Assembly: GCA_016758965.1 (NCBI GenBank)
Contig: JAEPRB010000004.1
Span: 310,001 to 374,000 of the forward strand
Source: Circinella minor
Lineage: Eukaryota; Mucoromycota; Mucoromycetes; Mucorales; Lichtheimiaceae
DNA: 64,000 nucleotides
Direction of reading: 5' to 3'
Shown here: positions 48,598 to 61,468 of the stretch, one piece after another
Numbering within the stretch: position 1 is the first letter of the stretch
How the letters are laid out: the number at the start of each line of letters is the position of its first letter
Notes under the pieces: generated by a model
The model's input: only the letters and a program-made list of their open reading frames with translations
Databases searched by the model: none
Told to the model about the DNA's origin: nothing
Program-made: the position numbers and the translations under genes

Positions 48598-49159
48598 ATG
48601 CCACGCGTTCGACAACAACAACAACAACAACAAGGATATAATAATAATAATAATAATAATAATAAGACTTCTGTTGTAGCAGCAACGCAGCTTTTTTGGA
48701 CAGCTTATAAAAGAGATACTCCAAAAAGTTTAAAGTTAATTGACGTGTATTTGGTTTATATTTTATTTTCTGGGATTGCTCAATTCATCTACATGATTCT
48801 TGCTGGTACATTTCCTTACAATGCCTTTCTTGCTGGGTTCATCTCTACTGTAGGCAGTTTTGTTTTAGCAGGTAAAATAAATAAATAAATAAAATAGCTA
48901 ACTTATGAAGTTATTCTAATAGTTAATATTGAATTAAAATATATTATCTCAGTCAACTTACGAATTCAGACTAATCCAAAGAACGCTACAAAATTTAAAA
49001 GCATTTCACCTGAAAGGTAAAAGAAATATTAAAGATATAATTTGATGAATTATAATATATTTATATAATATATAATTTATTATTTTATTTAGAGCTTTTG
49101 GTGATTTTGTAGTATGTTCACTATTACTTCATTTTTTTTCAGTTCATTATCTTGGTTAA
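48598..49159 (+). CDS. OST2: oligosaccharyltransferase subunit OST2/DAD1
   Basis: Exons 48598-48871, 48953-49016, 49093-49159; 134 residues. After a Gln/Asn repeat at residues 5-22 the protein follows DAD1 closely: LKLIDVYLVYILFSGIAQFI, LAGTFPYNAFLAGFISTVGS, VNLRIQTNPKN, FKSISPERAFGDFV and the C-terminal HYLG. It is a small three-helix ER membrane subunit of the complex that transfers N-glycans to nascent chains. ATG 48598 is chosen because the in-frame sequence before it is Phe-rich leader without ATG. The Gln/Asn run near the N-terminus is a lineage-specific expansion. Confidence 0.95.
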
Positions 49160-49311
49160 ATACAATATATATAATATAATATATATATAGTCAAAAAATA
49201 TAAAATATATAAAAAATTAAAAAACAATAAAAAAGTCACAACAAATCTCCTTCTAATGCAAATCGTTTGAAAGAAACACTTCTTTTTTTCTTCTTTTTTC
49301 TTTTGGGGGTT

Positions 49312-50674
49312 ATGTCTGATAATAATTTTAATCCTGACGTAGAAGCTTTATTTGAAGATGATCCAGGACCTTTAGACGAAGTAGTTGACGATGACGATGA
49401 CGATTTAAAATTAGATAATGCTGATACCAAAGTTTGGCTTGTTAAAGTAAATTCTTTTTTTTTTTTTTTATGTACATCGACGTATATATATTCATTTATA
49501 AAATCCCTCTCTCACACTCTTTTTTTTTTTTCTTAATATTCATCAAATGCTTTTTTTTTTAAAAAAAGGTACCCAAGTTTCTTGCTAATAAATGGAAACA
49601 AGTGGACGAAGATAATGTTAATCTTGGTAGTATAAGAATTTATAATGAGTAAGTTTATTTGGACTTATTTTTTAATTCATAAAAAAGAAGACTAATATTT
49701 TTATTGCACTGTCATTATAGAGCGCCACCAGGACGATCAAGTGCTGTATGTTATTTTCATATGATTACTTGTTAATGAATTTTTGTAATTATTAGCTAAC
49801 ACGTTTATTATTATTATTACTATTATTATAGATTTCTCTTGTTTTACCAGAATCAGATACAGACCCTATTCCTCATGAATACAGTATCCATATTCCTCAA
49901 GGCGAAGTAATGAATAAATATGTATTTTCTCAAAGTGAACATGGAGGTAAAGTATATTTATATAACAAAGGGAGAGAAAGAAAATAGTATAGAAAATAAG
50001 GATATTTAAAAAATAATTATAATATCATATATATATAGTTAAATCGATCAATGGTACAGTACATCATGAATGTTCAGCAACACCTACACAATTCGAGCCT
50101 TATCGAGGTATTATGCGAAAGCGAGTATTAGATGCTGGAACACCACAACGTACTGTTCAAGTTCTTGGTCAAAATAATCAACCTGTATTTGTACCTGGTG
50201 CTAGTAATGCAATGCAAAGTACTGGTTTTTCAGATTTTGTTGTAAGTAAATTGCTTTATATTTCATTCAATTAATTCACTTTCGACTTATAATAACTTTT
50301 TTTTTTTTTACATTTTGTAGCAATCCAAAAAACAAAAAACAGACAACAAAGAAAAAGCAACTCGGATGCCACGCAACGAACTTATGGATGTATTATTTGC
50401 AGCATTCGAAAGATATCCTTATTGGTCTTTCAAGGGTATTGTAGAACATACCAAACAACCATCACAATATCTCAAGGAAGTACTTCAAGAAATTTGTATT
50501 TTGAACAAACGAGGTCCTTATGCAAGTAACTATCAATTAAAACCAGAATATAAACAACGTCCATCAGCAGCTGAATTGGAAAGTGCTGCTAATGCAACAA
50601 AAGATGATGATGGTAGTGGCGCATCATCTGGTGATGAGGATGATGAAGAAGTTATGGAAACTATTAATGTATAA
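49312..50674 (+). CDS. TFG2: transcription initiation factor IIF beta subunit (RAP30)
   Basis: Exons 49312-49446, 49569-49648, 49721-49745, 49832-49946, 50039-50241, 50321-50674; 303 residues. The N-terminal dimerisation domain starts at VWLVKVPKFLANKW and continues through LGSIRIYNE, SLVLPESDTDPIPHEYSIHI and VHHECSATP. The linker has RGIMRKRVLDA. The C-terminal winged helix (about residues 195-262) has RMPRNELMDVLFAAFERYPY, WSFKGIVEHTKQPSQYLKEV and YQLKPEYK. TFIIF binds RNA polymerase II and helps start-site selection and escape. The third exon is only 25 bases. The tail is acidic. The gene starts 152 bases after the OST2 stop, on the same strand. Confidence 0.95.
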
Positions 50675-51236
50675 AATAAATTTTAGTGGGTTAATTTGAT
50701 TCATAAATAAACAGTTTTTTTCAATGCTGTTATATTCACATTTACAAGTTGTCATACCACTTTTTTTTCATTTATTTATTAATTTTTGCCGCACCCAGTT
50801 TTTTAAAAGAATAACATGTTTATTAACCAACATAACAGCTCCCTTCCCCAATCCGTAATGATGATACTTGAAAGAAGTTTATTTAATAGTTTTAGTACTA
50901 TTATTTGTCTTTGTGCGTAATATACCATATTATATAGATAATGTTGTTAAGATTGATGCGAGATATTCTCCTTCTGTTTGTGGATCGTATATAATAATAT
51001 TAATTAGAAGGAGAAATAAAAATAACTCAAACTCGCTCAATTTATATATCAAAACATGGCGTTATTAATACTTTAAGAGCACACCACTTTTTTTTTTTCT
51101 GTGCCAAATTTAATAGCATAATTAGATATTCTACTATATATATCTACATCGTCTTTCTCTTTTTTTATTCTCTTTTTTTTTTCTTCTTGGCATTTATTTA
51201 TATTAATCTCCAATTTTTTTTTTTACGCATTTCGAA
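50675..51236. other. intergenic, no gene seen
   Basis: 3' UTR of the TFIIF gene and leader of the F-box gene. The last 150 bases are T/C-rich, as before many starts in this window. A short frame at 50868 has no coding character. Confidence 0.5.
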
Positions 51237-53369
51237 ATGGAACAACAATTACTACCATTACACAACGACGATAATAACACTTTAGTTGCAACAAATGATA
51301 ATATTCAAAAGCTAGTGACTATCGATTTTATCTATTGTCTTCCTTTTGAATTATTATCTTTGGTCTTCCGTTCATTTCCTATCCAAGACCTTTTCGAATG
51401 CATGAAAGTGGATGCATTATGGAGATATCGTATTCGAAATAGTCCGACGCTATGGCAACACATTACAATAGTTGATGATAATGATGCTATGCTGATACCC
51501 AAATTATCTTCCATGGGCTCCTATATAAAGAGTTACAAAATTATTGATGGTAGTGAAAAAGCACATAGATCAAGTATGAATCTTATTACCACTGGATATC
51601 TAAATAGTTTACAATCATTAGGTAAAAAAACCAAAGTTCCACGTGGTGAACCTTAATTTAGAGAACATTTTTTCTACTTAGATTAATAAATATTAATATG
51701 TTACACTCTATATATAGTCATTCATGAAGCAGGGTATTATTTTCATAGTAACATAAATAATATTGAAAATAACGACTTGTTGTTACAATCGATTCAATGT
51801 TTACAGAATACTCTAACGGAACTCGAGCTCACTTGGTATAAACGCGAAAACAATAGTATGACCATGACGACAGCAGCAGGACCAAATCATTTGCCTCAAT
51901 TATCATCATTGCTTACAGCATGTCCGGGTCTAAAACGGCTATGGATAGATATGCCTGCGTTTCGTAAAACTGACAGTAATAATGACCATGATAATACTCA
52001 TGCTGCGTCTCCCTTGCTCTTATCCACAGGCGACTGTTGGCAACTTACTCATTTACATTGGTCCGTTAACTCTTGCAGAAAAGTTAGCGCTGTCGAAATA
52101 GAATCCATACTGACCGCTTGTCCATTATTAACATATTTTAAACTTGATCCCTGTAATGATTCTCTTCCACTTTTATCTATTTACCAAAAATGTTCTTCAA
52201 ATCTACGATTTCTTGGGCTCAATGCGGAACAACATAACGATATCTATGAAATGTATTGGAATGATGTCAGTGGTGGAAACAGTAGAAACAATTATGTTCA
52301 TAATGAGGACTATGATGGCGAGAACAGAAACACTAGCAACTTAGAAGCCCTTGTAATTTCTTGTCTAAACCGAACAGACTGGAACAATCTGATCAATCTC
52401 ATTATGACAAACCAACAACAGCAAAGTAATACATTACAAGACTTGACCATTCTACACCATGATAATTTTCATATTTTTAATTTAGCTCAGTTACTTCAAG
52501 TATATCGTGGTAAACAAATACGTTTACGACACACAGGGCAGAGGAAACAATATGTTTCTACGGTGGAAGCACGTGTAGAATTGATATCAGCATCGTCGAT
52601 ATCGACATTTGTACCCCATATCAACAACAATTGTTATGAGAAGAATCAACAACAACAACAACAATGCCGTCACCAAATGACTATTACATCCACTTTTTGT
52701 CGTGACTACATGTCTCAATGTCCATGGTTTATCAACCAACTAAAAAATATCAACGACGAGTTATCGAGTACAGACTCAATATCAATAATAAAAAGTACAA
52801 ATATTACTACAACAGCTCTCGTTTTTACACAATGTTTCATATTGGATTCATGTCTTCATCATTTATTGGAGGGTGGGTTTCCATATTTGCAAGACCTTTA
52901 TATCGAGAACTGTGTTCTAGAGTCGACTACTTTGACAGATCTTATTCTTGGGCTAGCAAGAGCATCAACATCTAATAATATTAACAATCAGTGCGAAAAA
53001 GAAAAAGAAGAACAAGTAGATAAACTACACCCATCGTTATCACGATTATCGCCACCATCGTCGTCAATATCTCTTCCCCGTATGAAACATATAAGCTTTG
53101 GTTCAATACCAGGCTTGACAGATGACTTGGTCGCAACTTTGGCCGATATTCCAAGTTTAAAGCAAGTAACCCTCACTTGTTGCTATTCTGTTACCGATCA
53201 AGGTGTGCGTGATCTTGTGGACAAAAGTAGTATAGAATTAGAACAAGTAACCATTCATGACTGTAAACAAGTGTCATATATAACTACTGAGTATATTCAA
53301 AGAAAACTATCAAGTCGTAACCACTATCACCATGACGATCATGATTCCATTGTTTTGAAAAGGGCATGA
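51237..53369 (+). CDS. F-box / leucine-rich repeat protein
   Basis: Exon 1 51237-51621 and exon 2 51718-53369; 678 residues. An F-box-like segment lies at about residues 30-78 (FIYCLPFELLSLVFRSFPIQ, DLFECMKVDALWRYRI, SPTLWQHI). It is followed by irregular leucine-rich repeats, clearest at the end: LTACPGLKRLWIDMP, ILTACPLLTYFKLDP, MKHISFGSIPGLTDDL, IPSLKQVTLTCCYSVTDQGV. Such proteins usually link substrates to SCF ubiquitin ligases through Skp1; substrates cannot be inferred. Gln and Asn runs interrupt the repeats. The intron phase is consistent and the ATG at 51237 is the first in frame. Confidence 0.85.
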
Positions 53370-54515
53370 CGAAAATAATAATAATAATAATAATAGTAAA
53401 TCAACTCATATATGTATGCAATTCACCTCTTTCTTTCTCTATGTGTATACCTCTCTTTTTAAAAATAAAATAAAGTATTTAATAACAGCGAAACATCCAT
53501 AGCTTAGTAACATTGTTGCTAGGAAAAAGGACAAATATTATAGTTTGGATAAGAAATTATTTTTACTAAATTATTACTCTTTGTATTCCCTTTTCGTTCG
53601 GCGCGAGCATTTATAATAGAACATGTATGCATAGACCATAATTTTTGTGGTTCGGTACCACAAAAAAAAAAAAAAAAAAAAAAAAAAGAGAGCGTCAAAT
53701 ATAACCATCTTTCTCTCTGTGTTCCAATGGGTTCCCGAGTCATAGAAAAAGTTTTTTTTTTCTCCCTTCTTTTTGGTTTCATATGGTAAATTTAATTTGG
53801 CTGGTGTATATAATTTAGAAACAGCAGCAATTATGTGTGGAGAAGAAAGAAAAGAGTATAATATTTTTATTATTATTTAAATAATAATATTATTAATAAT
53901 AGTGATTAATCTAAAAGTAATAAATAATACGTGCTTTTTATAATAATCTTAATTGGAAATTAGACTAATAAACATTTATCGGTTATGCAAACAAGTGAAA
54001 AAAAGAAAAAAAAAAGGAATTTAACCTCATTTAGTCAGATACCTAAATATAACATTAATTTATTAACTCTTTTTTTCTTTTTTACTTCTCCTTGATCATC
54101 TTCAGCCATTATAATCAATGTATAATAGAAGAGAAGTTATAATCACAAAAACATACTTTTAATTATAGTATTAAGGATAATAGTAAAATTATTATTTAAG
54201 CAACAAAAGAGAGAGATATGAATATGGCAGCTATATAAATAATAAATGATCACCCACATATATACAACACACATCAGAGATAAAGGTGTTACTCAGTGAA
54301 AATACCATTTCAGGCAACATGTCATTACAAACTTGTAACCGTTCAATGTCCGTTTTTTTTTTTAGAAAGAACAAATATTACTCTTTCTTTTTTCGCACTT
54401 CCCTTTTTTCTCTTTCTTTTTATTGGGTGAACCCTGAAAAGAAGAAAAAAGTCAATAACCAAGCAACCAACACCAAAAAAAAAAAAAAAAAACCCATTCA
54501 TGTTTCGACAATAAA
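53370..54515. other. intergenic, no gene seen
   Basis: AT-rich DNA with an A tract of about 26 bases (53661-53686), ATT/AAT repeats near 53860-53905, and T-rich and A-rich tracts just before the next start. Short frames here are translations of homopolymers. Confidence 0.5.
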
Positions 54516-57067
54516 ATGAAAGTACAAACACTTTTATTGGGTTACTTTTCCGATGAAAAACCCGTTCATGTTTATCGATTGACCAATCAAGTATTATATA
54601 AATTATCAGACATTTCTTTATTATTTGGTCTTCCTCATTTGCCACAACATCCAACTTTATCAACCAACCTTTTATCTAATAATTCTCCTCATTGTTATCG
54701 AGATAATCAAGATTTGTACCTTTCAACAAAGCTTCTCGGTGAAATCGCAATTTCCCTAAACAAATACCAATTGGCTGAATTTTGTAAATTTAAACCAAAT
54801 GATTATACAGCTGGATTAGCTGATTCGATATTGGATTCCATGTCACGATTTGAGCGCGTCAAAAAGATGGGACAATGGAAAGGAATGGATTTACCTGGTT
54901 TAGCTTCTGCTTCTTCGTCCAGCATTGATACAATAACATCAAGTCATAATACTAAAAATAATAGCAATAACAATAACAATCGCATACCCTTTACTACAAA
55001 TACAAACACTACTACTTATTCGCCACCTACTACTCTTAATACTTCGCAAGAATCCACACCACCATCTTTGAGACGTAATGAAAAAAGAAGTGCAAGTAAT
55101 AATAATAATAATAATAATAATGACGAACATGACTCCATTAGTAATCAGCGTAAATCATCACCACTTGTCAAAACTGAACCATTGTCACCACCACCATCTT
55201 TTGTTCCTGCATCTCCTACTCGAGATCAGAACAGTAACAGCGATAGTACCAATCCAATGGCCTTAAATAGTGTACTTATGAATGGAGACCGACGCCGTAG
55301 CGGGTAAAGTCTTTTCTTTTAGTTGTTTACGACAGCGCCTGTTTCTTTCTTTTTAACCCCTCTTTCTTTATTTCTATTATTACATAAAAATGATTTATTT
55401 TCCTTCCCCCTTGATGATCCTTTTTATTAATATATATTTATATCTATAATAGGTCTGCAGCGGACGATCAACATCAATTACAAGGGTCAAATAAGCGTCA
55501 ACGAGTGGATAACAGCAATGAAAATGGTAGTAGTAGTACTACTACCAGTAATAATAATAAACGACAAAGTTATCGCAGTGTTTTACCCAAACCAATGCAT
55601 ACAGTGGGTTCACAATCTTCTTCAAATGCACCATCCACTTTACTATCCAAACGATTACAATCAAAACAAGGAAAAAACACTCGTCATTTGACTATTTTTG
55701 CGCCATCCTATAATAATCAACCGGCATTAGGTATTCGATCGGCACCCCTCAATACCAACTTTTTTCAACAACAGCAGCAATTGCAACACCAACACCAGCA
55801 ACCACCCGGTACTTCTGGTAATGGTTTAATTCAACCTCCCACTTTACCAAGTTCACATCATCAACATCCTCATCATCAATTACGACATGCTCATCAACCT
55901 GGAGTGAATCACCACCCACCACTTCATACAGCAGGAGGTAATAGTAATCAACACTCTTCTCATCATCATCACCAACAACAACAAAAAGGATATTATTATG
56001 GTCAAGGACCATCCACTTCTTTACCTCAATCTTCTCAAGCTCCTCGTATGAGCATGTTACATCCTGGACACACTTTAGCACCTTTATTATCTCCACGTGC
56101 TCCAATTCCATCCCAACATAGGGAAGCAGCTTCACAACGTTTGTCACCACGTAGTAATAAACAAGAATTTGCTATTCCACCCATTGTTCCATCACAACAA
56201 CAACCGCCATTGACAGCTCATCCGTCATCAACAGCTTATTATCCATATATGGCATCTCCTATGTACCAACGTAATAGTAATAATACCAGTGGTAGCAACA
56301 ATAATAGCGGTAACAATAATAACAGTAGTGGTAGTAGTGGTAGCAGTAGTAACAATGGTAATAGTAATCAACATCATCCACCAGTAACTGGAGCATTACC
56401 AACTACAGCAAGAGAAGTACCTTTACCACCACAAACACCTACTACTAATTCTTTTGGATCACTTCAACGTCAACAATTTTTACAACCTTTTGAACATCTT
56501 TTTGAAACTATTGAAACATCAAGAACTTTAAAAACTACATTAGATGATCAAATCCGTCGATCTTCTACTTTAATGCAAACACTACAAGCTTCCTCTACAA
56601 CGATTGAAGGTTTAGTTCGTAATCAAATCAAAGAAGCACAGAAGGAAATGATGGCTGAAATGGATGCCACTTTTGAGAATATTTTACAACGAATTGAAAA
56701 ATTGGAACGTGTTGAAGGAAAGGAACATTTGCGACAAAAGCAAGGACAAGAAGACGAGGAAGAAGAAGAAGAAGAAGAAGAAAGAAGAAGGGTGGGTATT
56801 GAAACACCACCACCTCCTGTACCAACATCAGCAACAACTTTATCATCTCATAAAAACAAAAGACGACAAGACGAGGAAGAACAAGGAGAAGATGATAATA
56901 ATAATGGAGAACCATCATCGTCAAGAACAACCAAAAGTAATGGCTTTCTTCGAAGTCCTCCGACAATTGTTCGATCTCAGAATGATATTGGACCAAATGA
57001 ATATCATGGATTATTGAATGCTTTACGTGAGCGATTAGATCGATTGGAACGACAATTTGATAATTAA
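54516..57067 (+). CDS. low-complexity protein with conserved N-terminus and C-terminal coiled coil
   Basis: Exon 1 54516-55303 and exon 2 55453-57067; 800 residues. The first 130 residues look folded (KVQTLLLGYFSDEKPVHVYR, NQVLYKLSDISLLFGLPHLP, YLSTKLLGEIAISLNKYQLA, FERVKKMGQWKGMDLPG). The next 460 residues are Asn/Ser/Gln/His/Pro-rich. A helical segment (about residues 650-735: FEHLFETIETSRTLKTTLDD, QIKEAQKEMMAEMDATFENI) predicts a coiled coil, followed by a Glu-rich stretch and a last helix (ALRERLDRLERQF). RSVLPKP and basic KRQR patches would suit a nuclear protein. The family is not recognised; a transcription-related role is only a guess from the composition. Confidence 0.75.
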
Positions 57068-57336
57068 TACAAAACAGGAATGCGTGGTGATGATAATGTG
57101 TGGTCTATAGCTTATAGATTTTATCGTCATGATAATAATAATAGTATATAACACTACAATAATAATACACAATAATAATAATAGTAATAATAATACATTA
57201 ATACATTAATACAATAATAATAATAATAATAACAGTAATAGTACAGAAATGATTTCTTTATTTTTGCAAGGTTACTTGTTTCGGAAAACTTGATCTTTTT
57301 CCTAACCTGGTACTTTTCCCTTTTTCTTTCTTTCTT

Positions 57337-57370
<34 letters not shown>
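57337..57370. repeat. poly-T tract
   Basis: A run of about 30 T residues preceded by CTTT repeats (57319-57338), just upstream of the start at 57390. Its length is likely to be unstable and error-prone in sequencing. Confidence 0.8.
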
Positions 57371-57373
<3 letters not shown>

Positions 57374-57389
57374 TCAAAGACATATAACA

Positions 57390-58955
57390 ATGTCAGCATT
57401 ATTCACTTTCATACTTTACGCTGTACCTATTTTTATCACTACTCTTTATTTACGATGTCCAACAATGGGTAAAGAAAATGTGTCAAGTGTCAAAAAAAAG
57501 GAGGGGTTGTTGTTGAAAATCTCAGGAGATTTTAAAAATGAAGGGAACAGGACATTATCAAACAAAAATAATAATAACAATATCAATTAGAACAATATTT
57601 AAACGTTGTCACTCATACAAAAGGACTTGACGATCACGTTTCACGCGACTTATTACCTATTCAACAGCAGTTAGTAAATGCGTTACTACGTGCAAGAGTA
57701 GTTGCTTTAAGTCAAGAACAACATTTCTTTGAAATAGCACGACGTATTCGTATTAGAAAGATCACATTTTACGGAATATGGGGTAAATGGTATGCGTGGG
57801 GTCGACATCATCCAGTGCTTGCTGAACTTCGTGATGGTGCTCCTTTATTACATATGATTTTCAAGGATGATAAATTGATATCACGTCAATTAGCACAAGA
57901 ATGGCAAGCAGCTGAAAGAGCATTAGTTCAACGAGGCAATCGAGGTTTGTTCAGTTATTATTATTGATGTATGTTCCTTTGAAATGAATAAAACATATTG
58001 ATTTTCCTTATATTATTATTATTATTATTTAGATGATAGTCGTCCATTACAAACATTTCAAGGCATCGCAGAAAGATTATGTCAAATAAAAACTGAAGCG
58101 GCAAAACTTGATGCAGCTCTTGCTTTATTGATGGCATGGCAAGCTGCTGAAAATACACATGCACATGAACAAGGTTTTATTTATTTATTTATTGACTAAA
58201 TTGATTGATTTACTGTACATCATAAGGTATACATACATATTAATATTAGATAATTATAAATTGAAAGCTGTGGCATTCTTATTAGCATTGGTACAATTGG
58301 TTAAAGATAGTATTAGTTATCTTCCAATTATTCGATGGATTCAAGTTACAGTGGCAGATATATTATTCAAGAAAGGTAGTAACCATGCATACGAGGTAAA
58401 ATAGATACTCACACATCTTTTTTATGCTTTTTTTTTTCGTATATCAATTAACATAAACGAATATGTATAATATAAAAATAGATGTATAAAGAAGTGAAAG
58501 ATGGTAAGTTCTTCGATGAAATACATTATCGAAGCCTGGGTCAAATCGCATGTATTGAATTCCAAAAAGAAGAATATGAACTGGTGATTTCAAATGTAAC
58601 TCAAGCACTCAAGTTTTATCGTAATCAAATTGATGTGGATACAGAAGTCATTGGTCATCTTATTTTTGTGCTTTTTCAAAGTCGTTTGGCTAAAAAACAA
58701 TGGAAAGAAATTGGACAAGAAAAAGACTTGGTTGATTTCTTTTGTGAAGCAGATGGAGGAAATAGTGCAGAACTTGAATTTGTGAAAAACATGTTTAAAG
58801 CATTAAAAGATTATGATATTAAATTATACGAGTTGACGGTGCGGGATTACGATCGACATAATCCGATGACAGATGAACAGATAAGCATCATTTTATTAGC
58901 AAAAGAACGTATTACATCAAAAACCTTGTTACCAAAAACTTTGAAATTTTTATAA
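57390..58955 (+). CDS. unrecognised 397-residue protein with N-terminal membrane segment
   Basis: Exons 57390-57468, 57591-57944, 58033-58173, 58250-58395, 58482-58955, all in phase. Exon 1 encodes a hydrophobic segment (SALFTFILYAVPIFITTLYL) that could anchor the protein or serve as a signal. The rest is helical and hydrophilic: LPIQQQLVNALLRARVVAL, KITFYGIWGKWYAWGRHHPV, LISRQLAQEWQAAERALVQ, ERLCQIKTEAAKLDAALALL, VAFLLALVQLVKDSISYLPI, HYRSLGQIACIEFQKEEYEL and DLVDFFCEADGGNSAELEFV. The last part resembles a TPR-like helical repeat (about residues 250-320), but I see no definite family. The ATG follows poly-T DNA. If exon 1 were wrong, the protein could start elsewhere, but no other upstream exon fits. 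Confidence 0.7.
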
Positions 58956-59453
58956 AATATTTCACTGTTTATATCATTCATCATCACTGTTCATTGTTTT
59001 TATTACACATAATCCTTGTCCCTTTTTTTCCCTTCATTAATATAAAAAGTTCGTGTATTTCGATAAAAAAGTAGTATTTATCGTCATGTTTGTTGCTGGT
59101 GTTAGGGAAAAAAATGAAAAAAATGAGCTATACTATTTTCGATCCAGAAAAAAAACACAATGATTATTAAACAAAGGGTAAACTGTTTGTTTGTTATTAT
59201 TTATTGTAAATTGAAAGTGTTTGAGTGTGTGTGTGTGTGTGTGTGTTTGAGCGAGTGATAGAGAGAGAGAGAGAGAGAAAAGAGAAAGAGAGGGAATTGT
59301 GTGAATGACTAATTGATTGATTGGATTGTGTGTATATATGTGTGTGTGTGGGGGGATGTTTTAAAAAATAAAATGCTGTGTTATGTACAAAAGAAGGGGG
59401 TGAAAAAAAAGGAGATAAAAAAAATTAAAAGTAGAGAGAAAAAATTTCTTTGT
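58956..59453. other. intergenic between convergent genes, microsatellite-rich
   Basis: Contains a (GT)n tract at about 59223-59246, a GA tract at about 59261-59278 and a second GT-rich stretch near 59330-59350. It lies between the stops of a plus-strand and a minus-strand gene. No coding signal. Confidence 0.6.
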
Positions 59454-61468
59454 TTATTGATGAAACATGGGTGTATCCCACCACCAGAAAGATTTGTCTG
59501 TATGAGTATTGGTAGTCAAAGCCGACATAATCAATGTATCATACAAATATTCCATGTATGCAGGAGAGGCAAATGTTGGTGGCACTGCAGTTGGTTTCTC
59601 CCACGCATCACTTTCACTAGTGAAATCACGATCATCGGGTAACAACGGCACATCAATCTTATTCGTTTGTTGTTGTTGTTCACCTTCACCATCATCTTCA
59701 AGTTCAATGATGCGACTATTATTGAGTGATGATAATGATACATCTTCTGATGCACGATGAAGTTGTACAAACATTGTTAAAATATAACCTGCACATTGTA
59801 AAACTTGTTCAGGCGGTGCCAGAAATTGTTGTTGTTGTTGTGAGCAACGCGTGGTGATCATAGAAGTAGCAGACTTGTCTTGTTGACTTGTAAAGATCTG
59901 ATCAAAATCCCACACAGGCATAACAGCATTTGATACCAAGATACGCGTATCGTGTCGATAGGTTTCTGATGCCTTGCTTCCGAGCATACTAATGTCTTTA
60001 TTGAGGCTTGGCTTTGGAATGGGTGATGATACCCGTGGCGATCCAGGTGATGATGGGCCAGCAACAACATTCTTTTGTTGTTGTTGCTGCTGTAAGAGTT
60101 GATTTTGGCGTCTTAATGTATCGACTTCAAGACGTAATTGTTTGTTTTCATCCTCCACATTATCTAACCTTGATTTTAATTGTTCGGCATGCTTTTTATG
60201 TTCATCCACTTGTGCTTCGAGTGTACTTATATATTCTATTATTATTATTATAAAATAAGTTAATCATCCATTTATGTAGACACTTCTTTCTTCTGCCATC
60301 ATCACTTCTCTCCTTCATCGGCCGACCAATAAATTTCTTTCTTTCTTTCTTCCAACCCTCTCTTTAATTTTTTTTTTTTTTCAATCTTCGTTATTTTGAT
60401 TGTTTTCTCTCAACTATTACCTTTTCTTCGGACTCGGAAATTCCGTGCCGAGATTTTGTTACGCAGTTGTCGGCGTTCTTTGGGTGTTAGTTTTTTAATA
60501 TCGATTCCATCAGATACGGCATATGCTTCTAAAGTCATCGCTTCATCGGCTGCTGCACCAGCAAGTGATACACTGGATGCTCGTCTATTTTGTTGATATT
60601 CTGAAGATGGAGAAGTTGGTGGTGGTGGTGAAGAAGCCTTGACATTTTCTTCTTGTTCTTTGTTTGATGGGGGAGTGGATGGGGAACTAGTTGCAGTGGT
60701 TGTATTTATATTTGTGGTAGTAGTAGTAGTAGTAGTAGTAGTAGGAGCAGTAATTTTATTGGAAGAAGTGGTTTTCATAAGTGATTCGGGAGCAACAGTA
60801 TCAGGGACATTAGATATAGCTGTAGGGTGAACAAAGAAAGAAATGGGTGCGGTTTCATTATAAAGACGCTGCAGGTCCCCGGATTGCTGTGAAATTTCTT
60901 GTTGCTGAGATTGTTCTTTCTCAGATTGTTCTTCTCGCTTTAATATTATTTGTTGTTTTTCTTGTTTTAATTGTTTTTGGCCACCTTGTTGTTGTTGTTG
61001 TTGTTCGCGTAAAGCGAGATGTTGTTTAGCAATTTCAATTAGTTGTTTAATATGTTCAGTACTTGGCATGACCATGTCTGGCATGGGGGCCACCACCGGC
61101 TGCGACTGCGGAGCTGTTTCTGTTTGTTGTGCAGCACCAATGACAGTATTATTTTTCTCCTGCTGCGACGTCTCCTGCTCTTGCTGCTTATCAGGTAACG
61201 AAGAAGACGCGGGGCTACACGGTGATGTTGGGTCCAACATTTCCAAGTCTGTTGTAGTTGTAGTAAAATCATTTTGCCACATTAAAGATTGATCTGCAAA
61301 TCCGTAAAGAGCAGGATCGTGGCAGTAATCTGTCGAAGTAGAAAATGAATCGAGAGGTTCACTTTTGATCGGTACAAGTGAAGGTGAAGCTGTTGAAGAC
61401 AAAATACTTTCGTCAGTCGTTGTATTGGAGTTCAACCAATCCATATCGACAATATCTTCAAATTCCAT
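59454..61468 (-). CDS. bZIP transcription factor
   Basis: Exon 1 61468-60421 and exon 2 60235-59454; 609 residues. The basic region is KLTPKERRQLRNKISARNFR (about residues 326-345), with the invariant Asn and Arg of the N-x7-R pattern (Asn-Lys-Ile-Ser-Ala-Arg-Asn-Phe-Arg). The intron splits the bZIP right after the basic region. Exon 2 gives the zipper, EYISTLEAQVDEHKKHAEQL and SRLDNVEDENKQLRLEVDTL. This basic region matches a widely conserved fungal bZIP group rather than Gcn4, Yap or Hac1. The N-terminal 320 residues are acidic, Gln/Ser/Thr-rich (activation-domain-like), with FEDIVDMDWLNS at the start. The C-terminal tail has DTRILVSNAVMPVWDFDQI and ends WWWDTPMFHQ. Nuclear; targets unknown. 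ATG 61468 is the first in frame. Confidence 0.92.

Noticed and set aside
53519..53782. 87-residue minus-strand frame
   Set aside because: Contains a long Phe run from the A tract at 53661-53686. No domain or gene structure.
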